This document shows, piece after piece, positions 24,356-33,694 of a stretch of DNA of 64,000 nt (position 1 is the stretch's first letter; the number at the start of each line of letters is the position of its first letter). This stretch comes from Chitinophagales bacterium (lineage in GTDB: Bacteria > Bacteroidota > Bacteroidia > Chitinophagales > CAIODY01). Made by a program: the position numbers and the translations under genes. The stretch is taken from the NCBI GenBank assembly GCA_947452995.1, contig CANGEV010000009.1, positions 1 through 64,000 on the forward strand. Reading direction: 5' to 3'. Below the pieces are notes generated by a model. It saw only the letters and a program-made list of their open reading frames with translations. It did not search any database and was not told the origin of the DNA.

Positions 24356-25159
24356 TTACTTTTTGACCTTCATCTTCTCCCAATAGCTTTGCAGCGCACC
24401 TATGGCTTTATGTCCGTCTGCTCCGAGTTCATAGGTAAAGCGATTCACATAAAGATCAATATGCTGACGCATAACGGTAGTATTCATTTCTTGCGCATGA
24501 CATTGTACATATTCACTCAAGTTTTCTCCTTGCGAATAGGAATAATCTAACGAAACACGAATACTTTGTTCGAGTAATTCCTTTAGATGATCCAAATCTT
24601 TACGCACTGCAATACAGCCTAATGGAATCGCGGCTCCGGTAGTTGTCTCCCACCAATCTCCTAAGTCGTTTATACAAACTAATCCTTTGTCTTGATACGT
24701 AAATCTGTTTTCATGGATTATCACCCCCGCATCGATTACATTATTTAATATTGCGTTCTCGATATCAGAAAATAACATCGGGATAGTATGCTCTTTCCAT
24801 TGCGGATAACATGCGCTAAACAGAAAATTAGCAGTGGTCATACGTCCTGGAATAGCTATTTTAAGGTCATTTCTAGAAAGATCTAAACCAGGCTTGGAGA
24901 TTAATAAGGGGCCACAGCCCATCCCCAGTGCAGAGCCTGCCTCTAGTAAGGTGTATTGATCTTGCAAATGGAGCCAAGCGTGATACGACAACTTCGTTAC
25001 AGCATACTCGCTTGCAAACGCTTTTTTGTTGAGCTCTTCGACATCATGCAAATGTGTTTCGAAGCGAAATGGCGTTTCAATTTTATCGTTCACCATGGCA
25101 TCAAAAATAAAGGTATCATTCGGGCAAGGCGAAAAGCCAATACTTAAGGTCGTTTTCAT
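24356..25159 (-). CDS. mqnD: 1,4-dihydroxy-6-naphthoate synthase MqnD
   Basis: The 267-residue protein opens with LSIGFSPCPNDTFIFDAMV, the MqnD hallmark. It continues with the periplasmic-binding-protein-like fold elements VTKLSYHAWLHL, the GCGPLLIS strand, and DAGVIIHENRFTY with the conserved His. It converts cyclic dehypoxanthinyl futalosine to 1,4-dihydroxy-6-naphthoate in the futalosine route. MqnA belongs to the same superfamily but has a different N-terminal signature. Together with mqnE it shows that menaquinone is made by the futalosine pathway. Confidence 0.92.
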   Translation of the reverse strand: MKTTLSIGFSPCPNDTFIFDAMVNDKIETPFRFETHLHDVEELNKKAFASEYAVTKLSYHAWLHLQDQYTLLEAGSALGMGCGPLLISKPGLDLSRNDLKIAIPGRMTTANFLFSACYPQWKEHTIPMLFSDIENAILNNVIDAGVIIHENRFTYQDKGLVCINDLGDWWETTTGAAIPLGCIAVRKDLDHLKELLEQSIRVSLDYSYSQGENLSEYVQCHAQEMNTTVMRQHIDLYVNRFTYELGADGHKAIGALQSYWEKMKVKK

Positions 25160-25217
25160 GCTAAAATTTGTTGCAAAAATGAGAATAATTTGAAACTATC
25201 CGGGGCATAATTCTATA

Positions 25218-25225
25218 TATATTTG
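25218..25225 (+). promoter_or_regulatory. -7 box TATATTTG overlapping a false GTG start
   Basis: Perfect TAnnTTTG octamer. Its last base is the G of the GTG at 25225, so that codon would lie upstream of the transcript start. This supports ATG 25240 as the marC start. A TTG at 25190-25192 is 25 bp upstream, slightly too far for a normal -33. Confidence 0.5.
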
Positions 25226-25239
25226 TGAAAAGAACTGAA

Positions 25240-25839
25240 ATGCCTCCAATAAGTGCTATACGCCTCAGTGATATACTAACCATCACATTCACACTCTTCG
25301 CGATAATTGATGTCGTGGGTAGTGTACCGGTAGTTATTTCGTTCAAACAAAACCAGCCTAAATTCAATCCATTAAGTACAACGGCCTTTGCAGGATTTTT
25401 AATGATCCTGTTCTTGTTTGTCGGAGAAACGATTTTAAATTTTATTGGCATAGACATTCACTCCTTCGCAATGGCCGGAGCATTAGTTGTTTTTCTTTTA
25501 GGATTAGAAATGATTAGTGGACATAATCTCTTCAAATCAGAAAATGAAATCGGAGCTGCCGGTAGCTTAGTGCCGCTAGGATTCCCAATTCTAGCTGGTT
25601 CTGGAACTCTCACTACCCTACTCTCATTAAAAGCAAGTTATAGCATCTATAATGTGCTAATCGCAGTGTTAATCAATTTGGTGGTTGTCTTTTTTGTGTT
25701 GCGTAGTGTTGATTGGATAGAAAAAAAACTAGGAAAGGCAGGTATTTTAGTAGTCAAAAAGTTCTTCGGCGTACTCATCATTGCGATGGCCATTAAAATC
25801 TTTAAAAGTAACTTTACAACTGACTTCTTCACGCGCTAA
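25240..25839 (+). CDS. MarC family (UPF0056) integral membrane protein
   Basis: The 199-residue protein has six hydrophobic segments and family motifs: FTLFAIIDVVGSVPVVISF near the N-terminus, a central FLLGLEMISG helix, and VPLGFPILAGSGTLTTLLSL. MarC proteins were once linked to antibiotic resistance but their function is not established. The ATG at 25240 is preferred to the in-frame GTG at 25225 because a -7 box covers that GTG. The stop overlaps the next ATG (TAATG). Confidence 0.88.
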   Translation: MPPISAIRLSDILTITFTLFAIIDVVGSVPVVISFKQNQPKFNPLSTTAFAGFLMILFLFVGETILNFIGIDIHSFAMAGALVVFLLGLEMISGHNLFKSENEIGAAGSLVPLGFPILAGSGTLTTLLSLKASYSIYNVLIAVLINLVVVFFVLRSVDWIEKKLGKAGILVVKKFFGVLIIAMAIKIFKSNFTTDFFTR

Positions 25840-26879
25840 TGAAAACAGGTTTCCTATTATTATCCTTACTTTTTGTTTGGCAGTTTACTGCACAAGCGAA
25901 GGATTATGATAGTACTTATATTGAAAGGATGCGCTATAGAAACAACTTCACCCTATCACAAGGTAGTGAAAGCAATAAGTTGGAGTTCCAATCTCTGGCG
26001 AGCAACGACGGGTTGAATCTTTCCAACAATAAATACGTCGTTTCAAATTCTAGCTCACAAGGTCTTAGCTTGAGTTATAAATGGATCAATGCGGATCTTA
26101 ATTTAACGAATGTACAGGCGAACGATCGATTAAAATATAACCTTAGCAAGATCAGTTGGCGAATTGGTGTCAGTCAGCGAGCTTGGGGCCTTAAAACCTA
26201 TTATGGCGACTATAAAGGGCTTATTCATTCAGATTCTATCAATGCCTATGCGATCCCTGACATCCGTTATAGGAGGGCTGGGGCTCGATTTTATTTTGTC
26301 AATAATTCTCGTCGCTATTCCCTAGGTGCTGCTCGTTTTCAGACTGAACAACAAAAACGAACTGCCGGCAGTTTAATACTATTTGTAGAACCTGGGTGGA
26401 CCCAATTAAGTTCGAAGCAATTGTTGATTAGTGACAGCATGAATCTTTTTCCATTTACACAAAACCAAAGTGGACTTCGAAAGGTAAGCAGCTATAAAAT
26501 CGACTGTATGCCCGGATACACCTTTACCATTTCACTCCTTGGCGGTCGAGTATTTTTTAGTCCGCTCTACGCATTTGGTGCGGGGGTTAACTATAACCAT
26601 TATTATGCGAAAGGAGGGATTTTCAATACGTTAAAATACACCTTAAACAGCTATACAGATATCAATTTGGGATATAATGGCAAGCGTTTTTTCGCCTGTT
26701 TGAATGTGTTTAATATGAGTTATATCAATGTACTTTATCCTGTCTATTTCCAACATAATTCGAGTGGATTTTCAGTAACATTAGGTTATCGTTTTGGGGA
26801 CTTGGAAGATAAATTGGCGAACGATCCAGTGGTGATTTGGAAAAATTTGCAGCAAAAATTTTATCCCGAAGATGAATAG
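25839..26879 (+). CDS. Outer-membrane DUF4421-like protein
   Basis: The 346-residue protein has a signal peptide (about 1-20, QFTAQA) and then a run of alternating aromatic/polar beta strands (for example GLKTYYGDYKGLI and KRFFACLNVFNMSYINV) as in outer-membrane beta barrels. It resembles Bacteroidota DUF4421 proteins, whose role is unknown. It is coupled by one-base overlap to marC upstream, and overlaps the aminotransferase gene by 8 bp downstream, so the four genes 25240-28085 form one tight operon. Confidence 0.7.
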   Translation: MKTGFLLLSLLFVWQFTAQAKDYDSTYIERMRYRNNFTLSQGSESNKLEFQSLASNDGLNLSNNKYVVSNSSSQGLSLSYKWINADLNLTNVQANDRLKYNLSKISWRIGVSQRAWGLKTYYGDYKGLIHSDSINAYAIPDIRYRRAGARFYFVNNSRRYSLGAARFQTEQQKRTAGSLILFVEPGWTQLSSKQLLISDSMNLFPFTQNQSGLRKVSSYKIDCMPGYTFTISLLGGRVFFSPLYAFGAGVNYNHYYAKGGIFNTLKYTLNSYTDINLGYNGKRFFACLNVFNMSYINVLYPVYFQHNSSGFSVTLGYRFGDLEDKLANDPVVIWKNLQQKFYPEDE

Positions 26880-27675
26880 GATTTTGACGTATTGGCTCAA
26901 CGATGAATGGGTGGGCTTAGAGTCGCTTCCGAAGCCGGATTTATATACAGCTGGCGGCTTTGAGTCGATTTTATATACGTCGGAAGGCATGCCCTTATTT
27001 ACTTCACATTATCAGCGTTTGCATAATGGCTTATTACAAGATTTTGGCTTAGAGCTTTTGCCACCACCCAGCTATTTACAGGAAATCATCCATGCTTTAG
27101 TTCAAAAAAACAAAATCCAGCAGTCTGCCAAAATTCGTGTTCGTGTGTTCAAATACGGGATGGAAGAAGCATGGAATTTATTAATCGAGAGTATTCCCTT
27201 GCTTGAGGACGCCTATACTTGGAATGAGGAAGGCTGGAAAGTTTCACTTTTTGAGATTGATCATAGCCAACTTCATACAAGCTATAAGCAGGTGGATAGA
27301 AGCGTTTATCTTGCCGCAAGCACGAAGGCCAAAAGCCTACAACTTAACGATGTTCTTTTAAAAGATCAAAATGATTTGATTATTGAAACAAGCATTGGAA
27401 ATATTTTCTTTCTAAAAGACGGAACTTGGCATACCCCACCACTTAATCAGGGAGGGATTTCTGGCGTGATGCGTATGCTTTTAATCGAATTATTAAAAGC
27501 TTCTGAAAACACCTTGCACCTTCGTGATCTAGGAACAATCAATGCACTTTTTATATGTAATGCAGTACGTGGCATCCGATGGATAAAAGCATGTGAGTCG
27601 CTCCAATGGGATGGTAAGCAGAGTAAACAAGCCTTCGAACAACTTAAAGCATGGCAACAGAAAAATTCAAAATAA
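26872..27675 (+). CDS. Class IV aminotransferase-fold PLP enzyme (PabC/aminodeoxychorismate lyase-like)
   Basis: A 267-residue fold-type IV PLP enzyme. The PLP-lysine lies in HTSYKQVDRSVYLAA, matching the K-x-x-x-R-x-x-Y pattern. The cofactor phosphate region is NDLIIETSIGNIFFLKDG, and QGGISGVMRMLLIE forms the later conserved segment. Members include aminodeoxychorismate lyase (4-aminobenzoate for folate), branched-chain aminotransferase and D-amino acid transferase. Length and the short N-terminal FESILYTSEG segment favour the PabC type, but no pabA or pabB is near. It overlaps the DUF4421 gene by 8 bp and the HsdR-N-like gene by 25 bp. Confidence 0.75.
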   Translation: MNRILTYWLNDEWVGLESLPKPDLYTAGGFESILYTSEGMPLFTSHYQRLHNGLLQDFGLELLPPPSYLQEIIHALVQKNKIQQSAKIRVRVFKYGMEEAWNLLIESIPLLEDAYTWNEEGWKVSLFEIDHSQLHTSYKQVDRSVYLAASTKAKSLQLNDVLLKDQNDLIIETSIGNIFFLKDGTWHTPPLNQGGISGVMRMLLIELLKASENTLHLRDLGTINALFICNAVRGIRWIKACESLQWDGKQSKQAFEQLKAWQQKNSK

Positions 27676-28085
27676 GAAAAGAGGGGGACGGCTACCAAAT
27701 TTGGGATCCAGTGCGAAAGAAATGGGTGGCCTTAACACCTGAAGAAAAAGTACGTCAGTGGCTAATAGTCATTTTAAACGAAGCATGCCAAGTTCCGCTT
27801 AGTTTGATGGCTGTTGAAAAAGGCTTAGTGGTGAATGATTTGCAAAAGCGCTTCGACCTAATGCTCTACAATCGGGATGGGAACCCCGTTTTGATTGCGG
27901 AGTGTAAAGCGCCAGAGGTAGCCCTAACGGAGGCGGTATGTCAGCAAATTGCTGTTTATAATATTCAATTCAAAACACGCTATTTGTTAATCACAAACGG
28001 AGAAAAGCTGACCTTATTTGAATGGGAGTCGTCTTCTGAAAAATATGTCCCAATCCCCTTTACAGGGCAAAATCTGATGGATTAG
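27651..28085 (+). CDS. Stand-alone HsdR N-terminal (PD-(D/E)xK) domain protein
   Basis: The 144-residue protein corresponds to the nuclease domain of type I restriction HsdR subunits (HSDR_N type), with Asp69 in RFDLMLY and Glu84-x-Lys86 in LIAECKAP forming the PD-(D/E)xK core, and QIAVYNIQF and RYLLITNGEKLTLFEW behind it. There is no helicase part, and no hsdM or hsdS gene is in the window. Its first 25 bp overlap the PabC-like gene in another frame, so expression is tied to a metabolic operon. Small proteins of this kind are common in Bacteroidota; their function is not known to me. A DNA repair or nuclease role is inference. Confidence 0.78.
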   Translation: MATEKFKIRKEGDGYQIWDPVRKKWVALTPEEKVRQWLIVILNEACQVPLSLMAVEKGLVVNDLQKRFDLMLYNRDGNPVLIAECKAPEVALTEAVCQQIAVYNIQFKTRYLLITNGEKLTLFEWESSSEKYVPIPFTGQNLMD

Positions 28086-28123
28086 CAGTGCTTTTTAAGG
28101 CTTTCGCCGATTTGATGTTTTTT

Positions 28124-28155
28124 TTGAAAAATAATCAATGATTTCCTTATTTTTA
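28124..28155 (+). promoter_or_regulatory. Candidate promoter TTG-N21-TATTTTTA
   Basis: A -33 TTG (28124-28126) and a -7-like TATTTTTA (28148-28155) precede the T9SS gene at 28198 by about 40 nt, giving one of the longer leaders in the window. The final A differs from the consensus G. Confidence 0.4.
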
Positions 28156-28197
28156 CGAGAGTAGAATTAACCTAAATTTATAATAAACAAACCTACA

Positions 28198-29607
28198 ATG
28201 AAAAAAGTAAAAGCTACCCTTCTTTTGTTGTTAGCAGTGTTTTCACTTGCTAACGCACAGAATGCTAACTTGGTTCGTCCAGCTGCAAAATTATCTGCAA
28301 ACGAAATCAAAGCATTCAAACAAGCTCGTTTCCAAAAAATCAACAACGCTAAACAAGGTACTAAGTCGACTCCAACTTCAACTTACTACATTGACTATTC
28401 TTCTTTAGCAGACAACTTCACTTCAAATACAGGAAGTTATGTTTGGGAATTCAAATCAAACCCAGCAGCCAATGATACTATGATGACTAAAATCGGTATG
28501 TCTTTGTACTATTCTAGTCCTGCTTCAGGAACTCCAGACAGTATCATCGTTTTCGATGATTTCAATGATGTTCCAGGATCTACAAAGTATTTCCCTTATC
28601 CTTCTTCAATCACTATCGATTCATTGTTTTTCTTCAACACGCATGTTAACAATAGCGGTTTGAAAGATTCAATCGAATGGGATATCGTTGGTTTGAGCGG
28701 AACAGGTGTACCTCAATTGAACACAGTTAAAGCACGTGGTGGTATTTCTACTACAACAACTTTATCTCCTGGTGGTCACTGGTTAGGTACTGGCGCAACA
28801 GCATCTTTATCTTTCGGTCCTAACTATACATCAACCGTTCCAGTTGGTGTAACTGAATTATACTTCGCAGGTGCATCTACAGATACATTTTCTAACTTAA
28901 TTGCTTATGTAGATGACGGTTCTGGTGGAGCTGCGCAATATTCTTCATTGCCTTTCTCTTTCTATAACCTTTCTCCATTCATCAACAACTTGACTCGTAA
29001 TACTGGTATCCAATATTCTGGTGGAACTCCAACTGAATTGGAAGACTGGGTAACTGTTGTCCAAGTAACTTTCACTGAGCCTTTAACAGCTAGCTTCACT
29101 TATTCTCCTGCTTCTCCAAAAGCTAAATCAGCTGTAACATTCACAGCTACATCTAACGATCCTACTGCTACTTACTCATGGGATTTCGGTGATGGTTCTG
29201 CTTTAGGTGCTGGTGCTAATCCTGCGCATACTTACCAAGCTGCTGGTTCTTATACAGTAACAATGACTGCAACTTCTGCAGCAGGAACTGTAAACGCTTC
29301 TAAAGTAGTTAACGTTGGTAACGCAACTGGTATCAATGGTATCAGCGGTCAATTCGCTACTGGTGCAATCTACCCTAACCCGGCTAAAGCTGGTCAAGAA
29401 TTAGTATTGCCAATCGAATTATCTAACGTAAACAACGTTGCTACAATCAACGTGACTAACGCTTTAGGTCAAGTAGTTGCTGCTTACACTCAAACTGTAA
29501 ACAACAAAGTAACTTTCTCTACTGCTAATTTGAACGAAGGTATCTACTTCTACTCTGTAATGATCGGAGGTCAAGAAGTTAAAGGTAAATTCAATATCAC
29601 TAAGTAA
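28198..29607 (+). CDS. T9SS-secreted PKD-domain protein, probably highly expressed
   Basis: The 469-residue protein has a signal peptide (about 1-20, LANAQ), a Ser/Thr/Asn-rich N-terminal domain (about 50-300), a PKD domain (about 300-375, with YSWDFGDGSALGAG and HTYQAAGSYTVTMTA) and a type A sorting tail (IYPNPAKAGQ, LGQVVAAYTQ, LNEGIYFYSVM). Codon choice is unusually uniform, favouring a few codons (GGT, GCT, AAC, TTC, CGT), which suggests high expression. It stands alone between a candidate promoter and a strong terminator. It may be a major surface or secreted protein; the ligand is unknown. Confidence 0.85.
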   Translation: MKKVKATLLLLLAVFSLANAQNANLVRPAAKLSANEIKAFKQARFQKINNAKQGTKSTPTSTYYIDYSSLADNFTSNTGSYVWEFKSNPAANDTMMTKIGMSLYYSSPASGTPDSIIVFDDFNDVPGSTKYFPYPSSITIDSLFFFNTHVNNSGLKDSIEWDIVGLSGTGVPQLNTVKARGGISTTTTLSPGGHWLGTGATASLSFGPNYTSTVPVGVTELYFAGASTDTFSNLIAYVDDGSGGAAQYSSLPFSFYNLSPFINNLTRNTGIQYSGGTPTELEDWVTVVQVTFTEPLTASFTYSPASPKAKSAVTFTATSNDPTATYSWDFGDGSALGAGANPAHTYQAAGSYTVTMTATSAAGTVNASKVVNVGNATGINGISGQFATGAIYPNPAKAGQELVLPIELSNVNNVATINVTNALGQVVAAYTQTVNNKVTFSTANLNEGIYFYSVMIGGQEVKGKFNITK

Positions 29608-29625
29608 TTAGCGATATTTACCAAT

Positions 29626-29657
29626 AAAAAAGCTCCTTCATTTGAAGGAGCTTTTTT
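29626..29657. terminator. Bidirectional intrinsic terminator
   Basis: GCTCCTT and AAGGAGC form a 7-bp stem (up to 9 bp by pairing CA with TG) with a small loop, flanked by A6 on the left and T6 on the right. It follows the T9SS gene at 28198-29607 on the plus strand. On the minus strand the A6 reads as U6 after the hairpin, so it also serves the genes ending at 29671. Confidence 0.92.
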
Positions 29658-29670
29658 ATTTTAAGGAAGA

Positions 29671-30147
29671 TTATAAAATATACTGGTTGGCCATAAGATA
29701 TTGGTTCGTTAATACTGCCTCTTCGCTGAAGCTTCGCGACTTGAGAACATCAAATACACATAGAACATGGTCGCCAACGTCGTTTGAATGAATTAACTTC
29801 AGCTGTATAAAAGCATTAATTGATCCTAACAATTCAACATCATCATAACGTTGCAACATACTTTTCTTTCGCAAGCGTTCGTACTTATTAACCTTCATTC
29901 CCGACTGTTTACCTAATAATTTAACGAGTGGCGCATGCACTTCATTCAATACTTGTAAGTAAGCCAAATCGTTTCCCCGCAAATTTTCGAGCGTCTTTGT
30001 GTTCTTATACACCGCTATTGCAAAACGTTTTGGTTGCATACTAACACCTGTCACATAGGTACAGATATTCATATTGACTATGGCCTCACTATTGAAGGTA
30101 GCCAGACTGAAAACAGTTTGCACGGGGATATTCCAAGCTTTGCGCAT
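29671..30147 (-). CDS. Flavin reductase-like (FMN-binding split barrel) protein
   Basis: The product is 158 residues from ATG 30147 (RKAWNIPVQTVFSLAT), preferred to an ATG five codons earlier because related proteins start at this position. The core reads NICTYVTGVSMQPKRFAIAV followed by YKNTKTLENL, equivalent to the flavin-binding T-S-V-S ... P-P-x-x-A-V-S ... K-x-T-x-x-N of flavin reductases. The C-terminal half is less conserved. It probably binds FMN and may be an NAD(P)H:flavin oxidoreductase. It lies 52 bp downstream of the DUF4249 gene in the same direction. Confidence 0.7.
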   Translation of the reverse strand: MRKAWNIPVQTVFSLATFNSEAIVNMNICTYVTGVSMQPKRFAIAVYKNTKTLENLRGNDLAYLQVLNEVHAPLVKLLGKQSGMKVNKYERLRKKSMLQRYDDVELLGSINAFIQLKLIHSNDVGDHVLCVFDVLKSRSFSEEAVLTNQYLMANQYIL

Positions 30148-30199
30148 GACAACTAAACACATGCCAAGGACAAAATGTTCAGCAAATGGATAGCTTAAA

Positions 30200-31141
30200 T
30201 TACTTCTTTTGAATATAAAAACGTTGCGGATTCATGGCTCCAAGAACACCTAAACCGCCTTGCACATTGCTATAAATTTGTGTTGGTTCGGCAGAAAAAG
30301 GATTTGGATTAGAAGCGCCATCTATGCTTTTAACATATTTGTATAAGGGGGCTGACACTGAATAAACGGTTAAGATATAGGTGCCGTTCGGTAAGCCTGC
30401 ACTACCGCCATTTGGAGGAGGTGGAGGTCCACCATGTCCACCACCATTACCCTTTTCCGTATTGAATGACAGCACGTATTGCCCAGAGGTTCCATTAAAC
30501 AAATTATCACTGATATACGTTGGAAGGCTATGAAGCTTACGATTATTATGACGACTGAAGGAGAAGATTGGGCTCTTTGCATTATCCAATAACTCAGCAT
30601 TATCCGTATATAAGGTTAAGGAGGATGAATAACCAAATGAATCGATGGCTAATAAATCAAACGCATAATAGTTGGATGTATCCGGATCATTAATCTGAAT
30701 TGTAATCTCTTCGGCCAAGGTATCGACGCTAATCATTTGAACAGGAACCGTTGAAGGCAGTCCTGCATTTACCTTCACGCTAGTTGCAATGGAGCTTTCA
30801 CTCACAAGAAATTCATATAAATGTCCAAACGCGGGCTTTTCATTCACAGAATAATATCCAGCACCGTCATTCGTACAATTTGCATAAAAAGCGCCATCTT
30901 TCCAAAGTTCAACTGATGCATTGTTCAATACAGAAGGTGTCGCAGTATAATCAAAAGCGGATACACTTTTACTGACATTTATTTTAATGATAGAATCAGG
31001 CTGAAGTGCTCCATTTACCACTAACATAGGCTGCGTGTATTTATCATCAACCTTTAAGGAAACATCCTTCGTACAGGCGACTAAAGCAGATATGCAAAAT
31101 CCTACCATTACAAGACGATTAAAAAAAGTATTGCGAAGCAT
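30200..31141 (-). CDS. DUF4249 outer-membrane lipoprotein, partner of the TonB receptor
   Basis: A 313-residue lipoprotein (SALVAC, lipidation at Cys23) with the DUF4249 layout: a beta-rich domain starting MLVVNGALQPDSIIKINVSK, with a NASVELWKDG strand pair. A Gly/Pro-rich loop with five consecutive prolines occurs around 240-250. DUF4249 genes regularly follow TonB-dependent receptor genes in Bacteroidota, and here only 5 bp separate the two. It presumably helps capture the ligand at the cell surface, in the manner of SusD-type partners; the ligand is unknown. Confidence 0.85.
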   Translation of the reverse strand: MLRNTFFNRLVMVGFCISALVACTKDVSLKVDDKYTQPMLVVNGALQPDSIIKINVSKSVSAFDYTATPSVLNNASVELWKDGAFYANCTNDGAGYYSVNEKPAFGHLYEFLVSESSIATSVKVNAGLPSTVPVQMISVDTLAEEITIQINDPDTSNYYAFDLLAIDSFGYSSSLTLYTDNAELLDNAKSPIFSFSRHNNRKLHSLPTYISDNLFNGTSGQYVLSFNTEKGNGGGHGGPPPPPNGGSAGLPNGTYILTVYSVSAPLYKYVKSIDGASNPNPFSAEPTQIYSNVQGGLGVLGAMNPQRFYIQKK

Positions 31142-31146
31142 AATTA

Positions 31147-33528
31147 TTAAAATTTAAAGTTGACACCAAATGCTGGAATAATGGGAAATAGAACTACCTT
31201 TTTTAATTGATTCGCACCAGTGGTCGTATTCTGGCCCATATAAATAAAGAAAGCATTCAAGCGATTGTACGCGTTGTAAACAGACACATTATAAACCAAT
31301 TCTCCCCAGCGTTTTGTTTTGTGATAATTCATGCCGACATCTAATCGATGATAGGCTGGCATACGAAAATTATTTACTTGTTGAAATGATTCAATTGTGG
31401 TCAAACCGCTTGTTTGACGACTATAGGCTGGCATATTCGGAAAACCACTTTGAAGTGTTAAATAATTCTCTGTGGGTAATGAAAGCGCTGTTCCTGAAGA
31501 GAAAACCCATGTGGCACTACAGTCGAGATTCTTCTTAATCGAATAGCTCGCGACCACCGCTATATTATGACGTTGATCGTATTTATAGGGATATTGAACC
31601 CCATTATTTTTTTCTGCGAATTGACGAAAGCTCCAGCTAAGCGTGTATCCTACCCACCCAGTAAGCTTTCCATATTTCTTTTGAACCAATAACTCTGTTC
31701 CATAACTATGTCCTTTACCTGCAGTCACTAAACTTTGCCAATCGGCGCTTGTGGCAAAAAAGCTTGCTCCATTTTGATATTCAACCACATTAAACATTTG
31801 CTTATAATAGGCTTCCACGGAACATTCATATTGCGCATTTGGAGAATAAAAATATCCGGCTGCATATTGCGTACTTTGCTGTGGCTTCACCAATGCCGTA
31901 GCCGGTACCCAAAGATCTGTTGGCAGTCCAATTCCGTTGTTCGAAAGCAAATGCATATACTGTGTCATTTGCGAATAAGAGGCTTTAATACTCGACTTAT
32001 CATTCAAAAGATAACGAACAGAAATACGAGGCTGTAAGCTTTTATAGAAAGTATTTTTAACATCAAAACCAGAAGCATGTGCTCCGATATTGGCACGCAA
32101 TCGAGCTCCGATTTCCCAATCATCCTCTGCATACACATATCCCTCATGCGCGTAAATACTCGAACTACCGAAAGAAGTATCCGCTACAACAGATCCATTC
32201 GTACTATTTTGCATCGCATTGGTTCCTGGTGTATACGTGTGATAAACATAATTGGCTCCCCACTTTATGTGATGATTTGCATTCGGAGAATAATCAAAAT
32301 CGGTTTTCAATCCATTATCCTTGATACCGGATGAATAATCAAAACTAAAAACATTTGTATTAGAACTCGTCGTATTCGTATTTGTAGCTCCGACAGAAAA
32401 CTTATATTGACTAAATGTAGCAGTAGTATTTACGAACATTTTAGCACCTAAGACATGATTCCAACGTAATGCTGTAGTGATATTACCCCAATGCAAATAC
32501 GCAGATGTAGTACTAGAATTAGTGTTGAACGCATCATTCGTACTTAAACCAAATTTATCCTTTCCCATATAAGCACTCACATACAAACGATCCTTCTTAC
32601 TGAACGTATGATTAACCTTTGCATTTAAATCGTAAAAATAATAGCCTAAGGAAGATTGACCACTGGTCATCAAATAACTAATCGGACGCATAAACAGATC
32701 AAAGTAGGTACGACGTGCAGAAATTAAGAAGCTAGTCTTTTCGTTGATAATTGGTCCTTCAATTGTGGCATGAGAAGAGATTAAGCCAATTCCAGCATCT
32801 ACATGCAATTTCTTCTTATTTCCCTCCTTCATTTGAATATCAATTACAGAGGATAATCGCCCACCATAACGCGCAGGAAAGCCTCCTTTAATCAATTGCA
32901 CGTTATTAATAGCGTCTCCGTTAAAAACACTAAAAAAACCAAACAGGTGATTTACGTTATATACAGGTACACCATCCAACAAAACCAAGTTTTGATCCGG
33001 ACTCCCACCACGTACATAAATACCGCTATTGCCTTCTGAGCCGCGACTAACACCTGGTAATAATTGAAGCACCTTTAGCACGTCCGTTTCACCGAGCAGC
33101 GCAGGAACCTTTTTTATAAGTTCCATCGGAACAGTTATAGCACTCATTTGCGACTGCATATGTGCCGAAGCCTTGTTAGCGTTTATTTGCAATTCTGAGA
33201 GCTGCAGGGAATGAGATAAATTTATCTCTTCGGTATGGGCCCCAGCCCCTTCGATTACCTTATAAATCGGACGATAGCCAACATAGGAAACCATTACACT
33301 CATCTTATCCCCTTTCACAGTCAAGGAGAAATAGCCATAGTTATTAGTTGTAGTTCCTTCCTTTGAAATATTGTCATATACAACCACTCCAATCAAGCGC
33401 TCGCCAGAAGCACTATCACTCACAAATCCATTAAAAGTTATAGTATTAGAGAGCGTTTGCGCAGGTAAGAGCCTTGCACCCAAAATAATAAGGAGAAAAA
33501 TCGAGAGAAACTTTAAAAAACGATGCAT
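31147..33528 (-). CDS. TonB-dependent receptor with carboxypeptidase-regulatory-like domain
   Basis: The 793-residue protein has a signal peptide (about 1-23, LLPAQ), then a CarboxypepD_reg-like domain (about 30-115, GERLIGVVVYDN ... VSYVGYRPIYK), then a plug domain (about 125-240) with LKVLQLLPGVSRGSEG, IYVRGGSPDQNLVLLDGVPV and the GGFPARYGGRLSS motif. The rest is a 22-strand-type outer-membrane barrel ending in an aromatic FGVNFKF. It imports an unknown substrate across the outer membrane using TonB energy. It is the first gene of a minus-strand operon with the DUF4249 lipoprotein. Confidence 0.93.
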   Translation of the reverse strand: MHRFLKFLSIFLLIILGARLLPAQTLSNTITFNGFVSDSASGERLIGVVVYDNISKEGTTTNNYGYFSLTVKGDKMSVMVSYVGYRPIYKVIEGAGAHTEEINLSHSLQLSELQINANKASAHMQSQMSAITVPMELIKKVPALLGETDVLKVLQLLPGVSRGSEGNSGIYVRGGSPDQNLVLLDGVPVYNVNHLFGFFSVFNGDAINNVQLIKGGFPARYGGRLSSVIDIQMKEGNKKKLHVDAGIGLISSHATIEGPIINEKTSFLISARRTYFDLFMRPISYLMTSGQSSLGYYFYDLNAKVNHTFSKKDRLYVSAYMGKDKFGLSTNDAFNTNSSTTSAYLHWGNITTALRWNHVLGAKMFVNTTATFSQYKFSVGATNTNTTSSNTNVFSFDYSSGIKDNGLKTDFDYSPNANHHIKWGANYVYHTYTPGTNAMQNSTNGSVVADTSFGSSSIYAHEGYVYAEDDWEIGARLRANIGAHASGFDVKNTFYKSLQPRISVRYLLNDKSSIKASYSQMTQYMHLLSNNGIGLPTDLWVPATALVKPQQSTQYAAGYFYSPNAQYECSVEAYYKQMFNVVEYQNGASFFATSADWQSLVTAGKGHSYGTELLVQKKYGKLTGWVGYTLSWSFRQFAEKNNGVQYPYKYDQRHNIAVVASYSIKKNLDCSATWVFSSGTALSLPTENYLTLQSGFPNMPAYSRQTSGLTTIESFQQVNNFRMPAYHRLDVGMNYHKTKRWGELVYNVSVYNAYNRLNAFFIYMGQNTTTGANQLKKVVLFPIIPAFGVNFKF

Positions 33529-33694
33529 AAGCTTGTATAATTCCTATTGCTATTAGACGCTAGCAATGAATAACTCCTTCGCAATTCTAATTTTTAAAAT
33601 CTTTAATAATGAAAAATTAGACTATTGAAATTGATAATAATTAAATTGATAATGCACAAACACGGCAAATCAAGTAATAATACCGCTAAACTCT

